Source: JBCDIQ01 sp039024295 | Lineage (GTDB): Bacteria > Bacteroidota > Bacteroidia > J057 | Assembly: GCA_039024295.1 (NCBI GenBank) | Contig: JBCDIQ010000343.1 | Coordinates: 1 to 6,288, forward strand | Direction: 5' to 3' | DNA: 6,288 nucleotides | Shown: one piece after another, positions 1 to 5,529 of the stretch | Layout: each line of letters opens with the position of its first letter | How positions within the stretch are numbered: position 1 is the first letter of the stretch | The notes under the pieces: generated by a model | Database searches by the model: none | What the model was told of the DNA's origin: nothing | Seen by the model: the letters and a program-made list of their open reading frames with translations, nothing else | Made by a program: the position numbers and the translations under genes

Positions 1-411
1 AGAAAATGGGAAGATTTATGGAGCTATTTCAATGAGCGAAAGCTACTCAGTATGAGATCGCATAGGGCAATTGATGATAGCTTAACACAAGCCGAGATAG
101 ATAGCATCGACTATGCCATTGAACATAACCTTGATGATAACCCATTAGATAATTACGACCCCAGGATGGATATCATAGTTTTTGATGGTTCAAACATCTC
201 CGTAAGCATTAAAATTGGCCAAAAATTCAGGTCCTATAGTTTTGGCAATCCGCACCCATACAGTGAAATATGGCCAGAAATAAATGAGTTCAGGTATATG
301 TCCGAGATTTGGTCAGAACTCCTAGATAGTTTCACCTACAAAGGAAAAAATCGACAGCCAGCCTATCTGAGGAGAGAGAAGTTAAAGCCTATCAAGAACC
401 GGAAACCATGA
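1..411 (+). CDS. Hypothetical protein, 5'-truncated by the window edge
   Basis: I do not recognise this protein. The reading frame is open from base 1 to a TGA at 409-411, giving 136 visible residues. The first possible ATG is at position 52, but the frame upstream of it reads as plausible protein (RKWEDLWSYFNERKLLS), so the true start probably lies outside the window. The visible part is acidic in the middle (a run rich in D, N and E around DYAIEHNLDDNPLDNYDP), then has strand-like stretches (MDIIVFDG, ISVSIKIG, FRSYSFGNPHPYSEIW) and a basic tail ending KPIKNRKP. No signal peptide or membrane segment is visible. Its base composition is AT-rich (about 38% GC over 61-240, counted by eye) compared with the paa genes. 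The stop overlaps the next start as ATGA, which suggests translational coupling. The reading frame is well supported; the function is unknown. Confidence 0.65.
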   Translation, partial: RKWEDLWSYFNERKLLSMRSHRAIDDSLTQAEIDSIDYAIEHNLDDNPLDNYDPRMDIIVFDGSNISVSIKIGQKFRSYSFGNPHPYSEIWPEINEFRYMSEIWSELLDSFTYKGKNRQPAYLRREKLKPIKNRKP

Positions 412-1046
412 CCACAACCGTTGAAACCTACCTGCTCGAAGGATGCGGGCGCTGTCCCCTGGGTGGCACCCCCGATTGCAAAGTCCACCCGTGGAAGGAA
501 GCGTTAATTGAACTGAGGAAAATCCCACTTGCTTGTGGCTTACAGGAGGAAGTCAAATGGGGTGTTCCCTGCTACACGTTCCAGGGCAAAAATGTCCTGC
601 TGATCACTGCGCTCAAACACTACTGCGCCATGAGCTTCTTCAAAGGGGTGTTGCTGGCTGATCCTGAACAAATTTTGGTGGCACCAGGTAAACATTCTCA
701 GTCGGATCGGTTGGTTAAATTTACTTCTGCATCAGAGGTAATGAACCTCGCTCCTATTTTGAAGACGTATGTTTTCGAAGCAATTGAAATCGAACAAGCG
801 GGCTTGAAGGTTTCTTTCAACCGTACGCCTGAACCTATTCCCGAAGAACTCCAACAAAAATTCGAGGAGGACCCAACGTTAAGAACTGCCTTCGAATCCC
901 TTACCCCCGGACGCCAGCGGGGATATCTCCTGCATTTTTCTCAGCCCAAGCAAGCCAAAACCCGGTTTGCCAGAATTGAAAAATGCACGCCCAATATTTT
1001 GAATGGGATTGGGTTGAATGACAAGTACAGTCGGAGGAAAAAGTAA
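408..1046 (+). CDS. DUF1801/YdeI (OmdA)-family protein with N-terminal Cys motif
   Basis: This 212-residue soluble protein combines a DUF1801 (YdhG-like) fold, roughly residues 27-128, with a C-terminal YdeI/OmpD-associated (OmdA) segment, roughly 143-203. The family signatures I recognise are EEVKWGVPCYTFQ (48-60), HYCAMSFFKGVLL (71-83), YVFEAIEIEQAGLKV (121-135) and LTPGRQRGYLLHFSQPKQAK (165-184), followed by the usual IEKC..ILNGIGLND ending. Residues 13-27 form a C-x2-C-x7-C-x2-H arrangement (GCGRCPLGG..DC..H) that could bind a metal; this is inference. The family is named for an E. coli locus linked to bacteriocin and peptide tolerance, but its biochemical activity is not established, so I give no function. 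The start at 408 gives the N-terminus I expect from homologues and overlaps the upstream stop by four bases. It converges on the thiolase gene with only seven bases between the stops. Confidence 0.88.
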   Translation: MTTTVETYLLEGCGRCPLGGTPDCKVHPWKEALIELRKIPLACGLQEEVKWGVPCYTFQGKNVLLITALKHYCAMSFFKGVLLADPEQILVAPGKHSQSDRLVKFTSASEVMNLAPILKTYVFEAIEIEQAGLKVSFNRTPEPIPEELQQKFEEDPTLRTAFESLTPGRQRGYLLHFSQPKQAKTRFARIEKCTPNILNGIGLNDKYSRRKK

Positions 1047-1053
1047 GGTCCGC

Positions 1054-2256
1054 CTACACACGCTCCAGCACCGTCGCATACCCCTGCCCTACTCCGATGC
1101 ACATGGTCACGAGAGCATAGCGTTTTTGCTGGTGGTGCAATTCACGCGCGGCGGTCAGCAAGATGCGGGCACCAGTTACCCCGAGTGGATGTCCTAACGC
1201 AATGGCACCTCCATTTTGGTTGATCCTGGGATCATCCTGGGCAATGCCCCATTCTTTCAGGCAAGCCAACACCTGAGCGGCAAAAGCTTCATTAACCTCA
1301 ATGATGTCCATGTCCGCCAGTGTGAGGCCTGCCTTTTTCAAGGCCAAGTTAGAAGCCCCGACAGGCCCAATTCCCATGATGCGCGGCTCTACGCCCACTA
1401 CCCCAGAAGACACAATTCGCGCAAGGGGTTTGAGTTGGTGTTTTTCTACACCCGTTTCAGAAGCTATCAGCAGGGCAGCAGCTCCATCGTTGAGGCCCGA
1501 GGAATTTCCAGCCGTTACGCTACCACCTCTTTTGAACGCCGGGCGCAAGCCTGACAATGCCTCCGCAGTCGTTCCAGGACGAATGAATTCATCCTCCGAA
1601 AACCAAACCGGGTCTTTCTTACGCTGGGGAATGGATACAGGGGCGATTTCTTCCGCAAAGCGGCCCCTCTCACGTGCGGCGGCGGCTTTTTGCTGTGACC
1701 CTAAGGCAAAAGCATCCTGGTCTTCACGGGTCAGGTCATATGCCTCCACCAGATTTTCAGCCGTCTGTCCCATCCCGTGGGTGCCGTACAATTCCTCCAT
1801 TTTGGGATTAATGAATCGCCACCCAAAACTGCTATCATGCATCTGCGCATCTCTTCCAAAGGGTTTGGACACCTTGGAAATCACCCAGGGGCCACGGGTC
1901 ATATTTTCTACCCCACCTGCAATGAGCACCTCTCCATCACCTGCCTGAATGGCACGGTGCGCATGAATAGCCGCAGACATCCCAGACGCACATAAGCGAT
2001 TCACGGTCTCGCCCGGAACAGAAAAGGGCAAGCCTGCCAGCAGCAGGCTCATACGAGCGACGTTCCGGTTATCTTCTCCTGCCTGATTGGCACATCCCAT
2101 GATCACATCGTCTATGATTTCTTTGGGTAGAGCTGGATGCCTGGCCATCAGTTCCCGGATCACATGGGCACCAAGGTCATCGGTACGAATGGAGGAAAGG
2201 CTACCAGTAAATTTTCCAATGGGGGTGCGGATGCCGTCTATGATATAGGTATTCAT
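1054..2256 (-). CDS. paaJ: 3-oxoadipyl-CoA thiolase (acetyl-CoA acyltransferase), PaaJ/PcaF type
   Basis: This 400-residue cytoplasmic thiolase should cleave 3-oxoadipyl-CoA with CoA into succinyl-CoA and acetyl-CoA, the last step of phenylacetate (PaaJ) or beta-ketoadipate (PcaF) breakdown. All catalytic elements are present: nucleophile Cys89 in VNRLCASGM, the NEAFA motif at 322-326, His356 in GHPLGVTGAR and Cys386 in MCIGVGQGYA. The PaaJ/PcaF subgroup is indicated by GCANQAGEDNRNVAR (54-68), GWRFINP, GVEPRIMGIGPV and the C-terminal ATVLERV. Length is standard and the ORF is intact. It is the third gene of the minus-strand operon, 114 bases after paaI. I see no promoter box in that gap, so it probably depends on read-through from the paaH promoter past the hairpin cluster. 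The symbol follows from similarity and from the paaH and paaI neighbours; pcaF would be equally defensible. A general degradative thiolase is the main alternative. Confidence 0.93.
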   Translation of the reverse strand: MNTYIIDGIRTPIGKFTGSLSSIRTDDLGAHVIRELMARHPALPKEIIDDVIMGCANQAGEDNRNVARMSLLLAGLPFSVPGETVNRLCASGMSAAIHAHRAIQAGDGEVLIAGGVENMTRGPWVISKVSKPFGRDAQMHDSSFGWRFINPKMEELYGTHGMGQTAENLVEAYDLTREDQDAFALGSQQKAAAARERGRFAEEIAPVSIPQRKKDPVWFSEDEFIRPGTTAEALSGLRPAFKRGGSVTAGNSSGLNDGAAALLIASETGVEKHQLKPLARIVSSGVVGVEPRIMGIGPVGASNLALKKAGLTLADMDIIEVNEAFAAQVLACLKEWGIAQDDPRINQNGGAIALGHPLGVTGARILLTAARELHHQQKRYALVTMCIGVGQGYATVLERV

Positions 2257-2283
2257 AAAGTATTGGTGGTTAGGTTTATAGTT

Positions 2284-2313
2284 GTCAGTTTTCAGTCAGT
2301 TGCCTCTAAGGCA
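2284..2313 (-). repeat. Direct repeat GTCAGTT and small hairpin upstream of paaJ
   Basis: On the plus strand GTCAGTT occurs at 2284-2290 and again at 2295-2301, with TTCAG between. The second copy runs into a short inverted repeat, TGCCT-CTA-AGGCA (2301-2313), a perfect 5-bp stem with a 3-base loop. In the paaJ transcript these would lie in the leader, 28 or more bases before the start codon. Read together with the two stronger hairpins at 2335-2372 they look like one composite intergenic element. The function is unknown. Confidence 0.5.
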
Positions 2314-2334
2314 CTAGACACCGAAAACCGTTGA

Positions 2335-2372
2335 GTCCCGAGAATCGGGACGAAATCCCGCAGAGCGGGATT
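2335..2372. repeat. Tandem perfect hairpins (REP-like) between paaI and paaJ
   Basis: Two perfect inverted repeats stand next to each other. The first is GTCCCGA-GAA-TCGGGAC (2335-2351, 7-bp stem, 3-base loop). The second is AATCCCGC-AGA-GCGGGATT (2354-2372, 8-bp stem, 3-base loop). Both share the core TCCCG...CGGGA, and they differ at the inner pair in a compensatory way (A-T against C-G), which suggests a conserved structure. The second overlaps the paaI stop codon. Neither is followed by a T-tract in the operon direction, so they do not look like a classic intrinsic terminator. They could be a REP-type dispersed element, an mRNA processing or stability signal, or an attenuating structure that sets paaJ expression. 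The structure is directly visible; the role is inference. Confidence 0.75.
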
Positions 2373-2784
2373 ACCTGATAACTTCTTGAGAAGTGCGGTA
2401 TACGTTTCCATTGAAAATGCCACAGGTGAGGCCTTCCTGATTGGTAACAGTAATATGATAATGAGCGGTTTTGGTGCCGAGGTGAAGCTCTTTTGCTTCA
2501 GCAGTAAGGGTGTCGCTGATCCTGGCCGCTTTGGGAAAGGTGATGTGAGCATCCAAGGCAAGGCTGAGGTTGCCATGTCCATTGGCAGCAAAGGCAAGGG
2601 CGGAATCTGCCAGGGAAAACGTCACGCCTCCGTGCAAGATGCCAAATCCATTGCACATTTCTGGTCTGACCACCATCTGTAATTTGCAGTAGCCCGCCTT
2701 TACTTCCAGCACCTCAATGCCGAGCCACTGGCTGAAGGCATCTTCCTGCATCATTTTCTGTACAATCTGTTTAGGCGTTGCCAT
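2371..2784 (-). CDS. paaI: Hotdog-fold acyl-CoA thioesterase, PaaI type
   Basis: This is a 137-residue single hotdog-domain thioesterase. PaaI hydrolyses hydroxyphenylacetyl-CoA and related thioesters and is thought to rescue CoA from dead-end intermediates of the phenylacetate pathway in the cytoplasm. The active-site pattern of the family is complete: Asn45, the His51-Gly-Gly loop (ILHGGVTFSLAD) and Asp60. The core ends with the typical strands TAEAKELHLGTKTAHYHITV and GIFNGNVYRT. The frame is open up to an ATG at 2838, but I chose the ATG at 2784 (MATPKQIVQKMMQEDAF) because it matches the usual family N-terminus and length. With this start it overlaps the last 14 bases of paaH in another frame, a sign of a tight operon. 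Its stop codon lies inside the second hairpin (2354-2372), so the last codons border a repeat element. Confidence 0.92.
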   Translation of the reverse strand: MATPKQIVQKMMQEDAFSQWLGIEVLEVKAGYCKLQMVVRPEMCNGFGILHGGVTFSLADSALAFAANGHGNLSLALDAHITFPKAARISDTLTAEAKELHLGTKTAHYHITVTNQEGLTCGIFNGNVYRTSQEVIR

Positions 2785-3976
2785 ATAAAACAAGATGTTG
2801 GGTAAATGATTGATGTAATTTTCCCCCTTCTTTGACAATCCTTCTCAAAAGAGGACTTGCCCGGTAGCGGTCTTCCCGGTACAACTCGTAGAGGCTGTCA
2901 AGGACATCCAATACCGTTTCGGCCCCCCATTCATCCCCCCAGGCAAGCAGGCCCTTGGGATAATTTACCCCTTTGGTCATGGCAAGCTCTATATCTTCTG
3001 GTGTGGCAATGCTTAAGAAATTGGCCTCTACCGCTTCATTGATCAGTATAGCGACGATGCGTTTCACCATTTGCTGGCCTATCACCTCGTCCTTGGTGCT
3101 TTCCTGGATAGGTTTGCCATTTTCATATGTATAATAGCCCTTCCCAGCTTTGCGGCCCAGCCGCCCAGCTTCCACCATTCGCTGCTGAATCAGAGACGGC
3201 TGGTAGCGCCTGTCGTAGAAAAATTGCTTAAAAACGGTCTGGGTCACCGTGAAGTTGATGTCATTGCCAATAAAATCCATCAACTCAAATGGCCCCATGC
3301 GAAAGCCGCCCAGCTCTTTCATTGCCCAATCAATATCGGCAAAAGAATGCCCCTCCTCCGCCATCCGCAAGGCTTCCCCGTAAAAAGGGCGGGCAATCCG
3401 GTTCACAATAAACCCAGGGGTATCTTTTGCAATCACCGGTACCTTTCCCCAGCTTTTCATCAATTCATACATCTCCTGAACCCGATCGGAAGGGCTTTCG
3501 TAGCCGGGGATTACCTCCACCAGGGGCATGAGGGGAGCAGGATTGAAAAAATGAAGCCCCAAAAAACGGGAGGAATAAGACAAGGCACCTGCCAGTGAAG
3601 TGATGGATAAAGAAGAAGTATTGGAAGCGATTACACATCCCTCACCTACAAGGTTTTCTACCTCTTGAAAAAGGGATTGCTTAACCTCCAGGTTCTCAAT
3701 GATCGCTTCAATCACAAGTCCCACAGGCTGAATATCCTCCAAAGATGAAGTGTAGGTGATTCGATCTTTTATACCGCCTGCTTGTTCCTGGGTCATTCGC
3801 CCCTTTTCGACCAGTCGATTCAGGATTTTAGCAAGCTTTCCTGAAGATCGGTCCAGTGCCTCTGGAAAGGCATCAAAAAGGACAACCGGGTGACCAGCAG
3901 TGGCGGCGACCTGGGCAATACCGCTTCCCATGGCACCCGCTCCAAGGACCCCAATCAAAGAGGAGTTAGTTGGCAT
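2771..3976 (-). CDS. paaH: 3-hydroxyacyl-CoA dehydrogenase (NAD-dependent), PaaH type
   Basis: This 401-residue cytoplasmic enzyme should oxidise 3-hydroxyadipyl-CoA (or a related 3-hydroxyacyl-CoA) to the 3-oxo thioester with NAD, producing the substrate of the neighbouring thiolase. The N-terminal Rossmann domain (about 6-185) carries GVLGAGAMGSGIAQ with glycines at 12, 14 and 17, and an acid (Asp35) after the second strand that favours NAD. Catalytic residues of the family are visible: Ser121 in SNTSSLS, His142 in LHFFNPAP, Glu154 in PLVEVI and Asn192 in GFIVNRI. A first 3HCDH helical domain spans about 187-285 (ending RKAGKGYYTYENG) and a second spans about 300-395 (INEAVEANF, TKGVNYPKGLLAW). 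From memory, E. coli PaaH is longer, near 475 residues; the compact double-3HCDH form here looks complete. It is the first operon gene, 14 bases beyond a clear promoter box region. Other 3-hydroxybutyryl-CoA or 3-hydroxyacyl-CoA dehydrogenases are the alternative call. Confidence 0.92.
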   Translation of the reverse strand: MPTNSSLIGVLGAGAMGSGIAQVAATAGHPVVLFDAFPEALDRSSGKLAKILNRLVEKGRMTQEQAGGIKDRITYTSSLEDIQPVGLVIEAIIENLEVKQSLFQEVENLVGEGCVIASNTSSLSITSLAGALSYSSRFLGLHFFNPAPLMPLVEVIPGYESPSDRVQEMYELMKSWGKVPVIAKDTPGFIVNRIARPFYGEALRMAEEGHSFADIDWAMKELGGFRMGPFELMDFIGNDINFTVTQTVFKQFFYDRRYQPSLIQQRMVEAGRLGRKAGKGYYTYENGKPIQESTKDEVIGQQMVKRIVAILINEAVEANFLSIATPEDIELAMTKGVNYPKGLLAWGDEWGAETVLDVLDSLYELYREDRYRASPLLRRIVKEGGKLHQSFTQHLVLYGNA

Positions 3977-3999
3977 AAGCTTATAGTTGCATCAAATGG

Positions 4000-4029
4000 C
4001 AAAGCTACAAAACAACCGCCATTGAACAA
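4000..4029 (-). promoter_or_regulatory. Bacteroidota-type promoter for the paaHIJ operon
   Basis: Read on the minus strand, a TTG (4029-4027) is followed by exactly 19 bases and then TAGCTTTG (4007-4000), a full match to the Bacteroidota -7 consensus TAnnTTTG with the expected -33 spacing. The implied transcription start falls around 3993-3990, leaving a short leader of about 15 bases before the paaH ATG at 3976. This supports paaH as the first gene of its own transcription unit, separate from the upstream secreted-protein gene. Confidence 0.7.
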
Positions 4030-4051
4030 GGTAAAAGGCTGTTAAGCCCGC

Positions 4052-4624
4052 TTACCTGAATTTTCGAATGTAGGCAGTATACCCTAAGCCTTGTAGCTCC
4101 ATGAGGCGATCGGCCAAATTTTCTGGCTTGTACTGAGGGTCATGCAAGAGGGTCAATACTTTGTAATAGCCATTTTCATAGGTGATGTAGAGTTCATACC
4201 CCGGAGGCAGGGTTTTCAGGGCTTCTACATCCAGGGTTTTGAGGGCGGTTACCTGGACCGCGTGGGTCAGATAGGTGTTATCTGCAACCTCAGAAGCTTT
4301 TTCGATAAATGCATCGGGGAAGCCTTGCTGCCTAACCATGGAAAGTACCCTCCGGGCAGTGGCCTCCTCCAAAAAAGTTCCCAAAGTCACGGGTTGACCC
4401 GCACTTCGGTAGGCGAAGCCTTCTGCGTTTTCTAAAACCGCTTCCTGCTTAACCTGGCCAAGATGAGCTACCCGCTGCAAAGCAGCCGGATTAGCCGATT
4501 GGGTAAACCTTCCCAATTGAATTCGAAGCAAATCTCCGGGTTCGAACGTTTGGGCAGTCGCCGCCAAGGGGGTTCCCATTAAGGCTAATACCAAAAACAA
4601 GGAGGTGATAGTTAGGCGTTTCAT
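4052..4624 (-). CDS. Secreted SPOR-like domain protein (two degenerate repeats)
   Basis: This is a 190-residue exported protein. An N-terminal signal peptide (KR, then a hydrophobic stretch at about 8-17, then TPLAATAQ) is likely cut near Ala24/Gln25, placing the product in the periplasm or at the envelope. The mature part holds two similar units of SPOR-like form. Unit one (about 31-110) opens with LLRIQLGRF and ends with a helix and GFPDAFIEK; unit two (about 121-189) opens with THAVQVTAL and ends with LQGLGYTAYIRKF. SPOR domains typically bind denuded peptidoglycan glycans, but these copies are diverged, so the function here is only suggested. I chose the ATG at 4624; an in-frame ATG at 4657 would put extra residues in front of an otherwise normal signal peptide. 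It is divergent from trmH and upstream of, but apparently not co-transcribed with, paaH. Confidence 0.75.
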   Translation of the reverse strand: MKRLTITSLFLVLALMGTPLAATAQTFEPGDLLRIQLGRFTQSANPAALQRVAHLGQVKQEAVLENAEGFAYRSAGQPVTLGTFLEEATARRVLSMVRQQGFPDAFIEKASEVADNTYLTHAVQVTALKTLDVEALKTLPPGYELYITYENGYYKVLTLLHDPQYKPENLADRLMELQGLGYTAYIRKFR

Positions 4625-4658
4625 AAATAGGGATTTCTCAGGGTTCAGAAATAACATG

Positions 4659-4668
4659 TACGTACGTA
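4659..4668. promoter_or_regulatory. Palindrome TACGTACGTA in the divergent intergenic region
   Basis: A perfect 10-bp palindrome, TACGTACGTA, lies between the divergent secreted-protein gene (start 4624) and trmH (start 4736). It is preceded by ACATG, so the tract as a whole is symmetric and rich in alternating purine-pyrimidine steps. Such a site could be a regulator operator for either gene, but one short palindrome may also be chance. The heptamer GGTTCAG also occurs on both sides of it (4643-4648 in the form GGTTCAG starting at 4642, and 4674-4680). Confidence 0.3.
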
Positions 4669-4681
4669 TTCCAGGTTCAGG

Positions 4682-4712
4682 TTGCTGTAGGGAGGGTAAT
4701 TTTCTTACTTTG
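4682..4712 (+). promoter_or_regulatory. Probable Bacteroidota-type promoter for trmH
   Basis: A TTG at 4682-4684 is followed by 20 bases and then TTACTTTG (4705-4712), which matches TAnnTTTG at all but its second defined base. The expected start of transcription near 4718-4720 leaves a leader of only about 16-18 bases before the trmH ATG. No Shine-Dalgarno sequence is seen in that A/T-rich leader, which is usual for this phylum. Confidence 0.5.
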
Positions 4713-4735
4713 GCAACTTAATCGAAAACTTTTAA

Positions 4736-5437
4736 ATGGAGAATGCTGATTATCATACGGCTTTAATGCACCACCTGGGGCAGTTTGTGACCGATCATAA
4801 AAAGGGGCTCATCGATGAGGTGCTTGCAAGAAGGACTCGGCATCTGTCCATTGTAGTCGAAGATCTATACCAACCTCATAATGCGAGTGCTACCATCAGA
4901 ACTGCTGACTGTATGGGGCTTCAAGAGGTTCATATTGTCGAAAATAGAAATACCTATTCCCTGAACCCTGATATTGCCCTTGGTGCCTCAAAATGGGTAG
5001 ACATGCTCCAATATCCGGCAGATAACCAAAAAAGCGGAACCCAAAAATGCCTGGAGGCCCTAAAGGCAAAGGGCATGAAGATCGCAGCAACCCATCTGGC
5101 CGTTGATGGCGTAACCCCCATGGATATTCCCCTTGATGCCCCACTTGCGGTGGTTTTTGGCAATGAAGAACAGGGCGTAACCCAGGAAGTATTGGATTCA
5201 GCCGACTACAATTTACGAATTCCCATGTTTGGGTTTACCCAGAGCTTCAATATTTCTGTAAGTGTAGCCATTGTCTTATCCCACCTTGTTACTCGGCTAC
5301 ATGCATCGGAGTTTTCTTGGCGACTCAGCCTGGAAGAACAAAATGAGATTCGGTTGAAATGGTTTCGCAGGATTGTGAAAAGGAGCGACACCATTGAAAC
5401 AGTTTTCCGGGAGCAGTGGCGTAACGATATGGGATAA
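4736..5437 (+). CDS. trmH: tRNA (guanosine-2'-O-)-methyltransferase, TrmH family (SPOUT)
   Basis: This 233-residue protein belongs to the SPOUT RNA ribose methyltransferases. TrmH transfers a methyl group from S-adenosylmethionine to the 2'-OH of G18 in the tRNA D-loop, stabilising the tRNA elbow. The three family motifs are in order: motif 1 PHNASATIRTADCMG (47-61) with Asn49 and the catalytic Arg55; motif 2 AVVFGNEEQGV (138-148); motif 3 IPMFGFTQSFNISVSVAI (162-179), which forms the trefoil-knot cofactor site. Basic helices frame the core, including a C-terminal RLKWFRRIVKRSDTI segment that probably helps bind tRNA. Order and spacing resemble E. coli TrmH more than the RlmB or RsmE types, and there is no separate N-terminal L30e-like substrate-binding domain. 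The gene stands alone on the plus strand behind its own promoter. Specificity for G18 is inferred from family; other tRNA or rRNA targets are possible. Confidence 0.9.
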   Translation: MENADYHTALMHHLGQFVTDHKKGLIDEVLARRTRHLSIVVEDLYQPHNASATIRTADCMGLQEVHIVENRNTYSLNPDIALGASKWVDMLQYPADNQKSGTQKCLEALKAKGMKIAATHLAVDGVTPMDIPLDAPLAVVFGNEEQGVTQEVLDSADYNLRIPMFGFTQSFNISVSVAIVLSHLVTRLHASEFSWRLSLEEQNEIRLKWFRRIVKRSDTIETVFREQWRNDMG

Positions 5438-5472
5438 ATGATTTTGATTTTCAGGAAGATCCCCGCTTTTTT
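5431..5472 (+). terminator. Weak terminator candidate after trmH
   Basis: GGGAT at the trmH stop (5431-5435) can pair with ATCCC (5459-5463), and a run of six T follows the next bases (5466 onward, GCTTTTTTAGC). The stem is only five pairs and the loop is 23 bases, so this is a weak candidate. Nothing better is visible in the gap to the next gene. Confidence 0.2.
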
Positions 5473-5529
5473 AGCCTCCAACATCATTGTCGAACTTATC
5501 GTTATATTGTCAGCTAAAGACAAGGTAAT

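Noticed and set aside
1047..1053. Terminator between the two convergent genes
   Set aside because: Only seven bases separate the stops and no hairpin or T-tract is visible there.
1301..1948. Long plus-strand open frame (215 codons) opposite the thiolase gene
   Set aside because: The minus-strand frame encodes a full-length thiolase with all catalytic residues. The plus-strand product has no recognisable motif and its length follows from the GC-rich antisense.
2292..2597. Minus-strand open frame of 101 codons across the end of paaI and the hairpins
   Set aside because: It overlaps paaI in another frame and runs through the repeat element. The paaI frame carries the conserved hotdog core.
2784..2838. 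Upstream in-frame ATG for paaI at 2838
   Set aside because: It would add 18 residues (MSKKGENYINHLPNILFY) not expected in PaaI and extend the overlap with paaH from 14 to 68 bases.
3071..3598. Plus-strand open frame (175 codons) opposite paaH
   Set aside because: It is fully antisense to the conserved paaH and its translation has no family features.
4041..4056. Inverted repeat TAAGC-CC-GCTTA at the stop of the SPOR-like gene as a terminator
   Set aside because: The stem is only four or five pairs with a 2-4 base loop and no adjacent T-tract, so it is too weak to call.
5486..5515. Possible promoter (TTATATTG) before the last gene
   Set aside because: The box lacks one T of the TAnnTTTG consensus and no TTG sits at the right spacing upstream.
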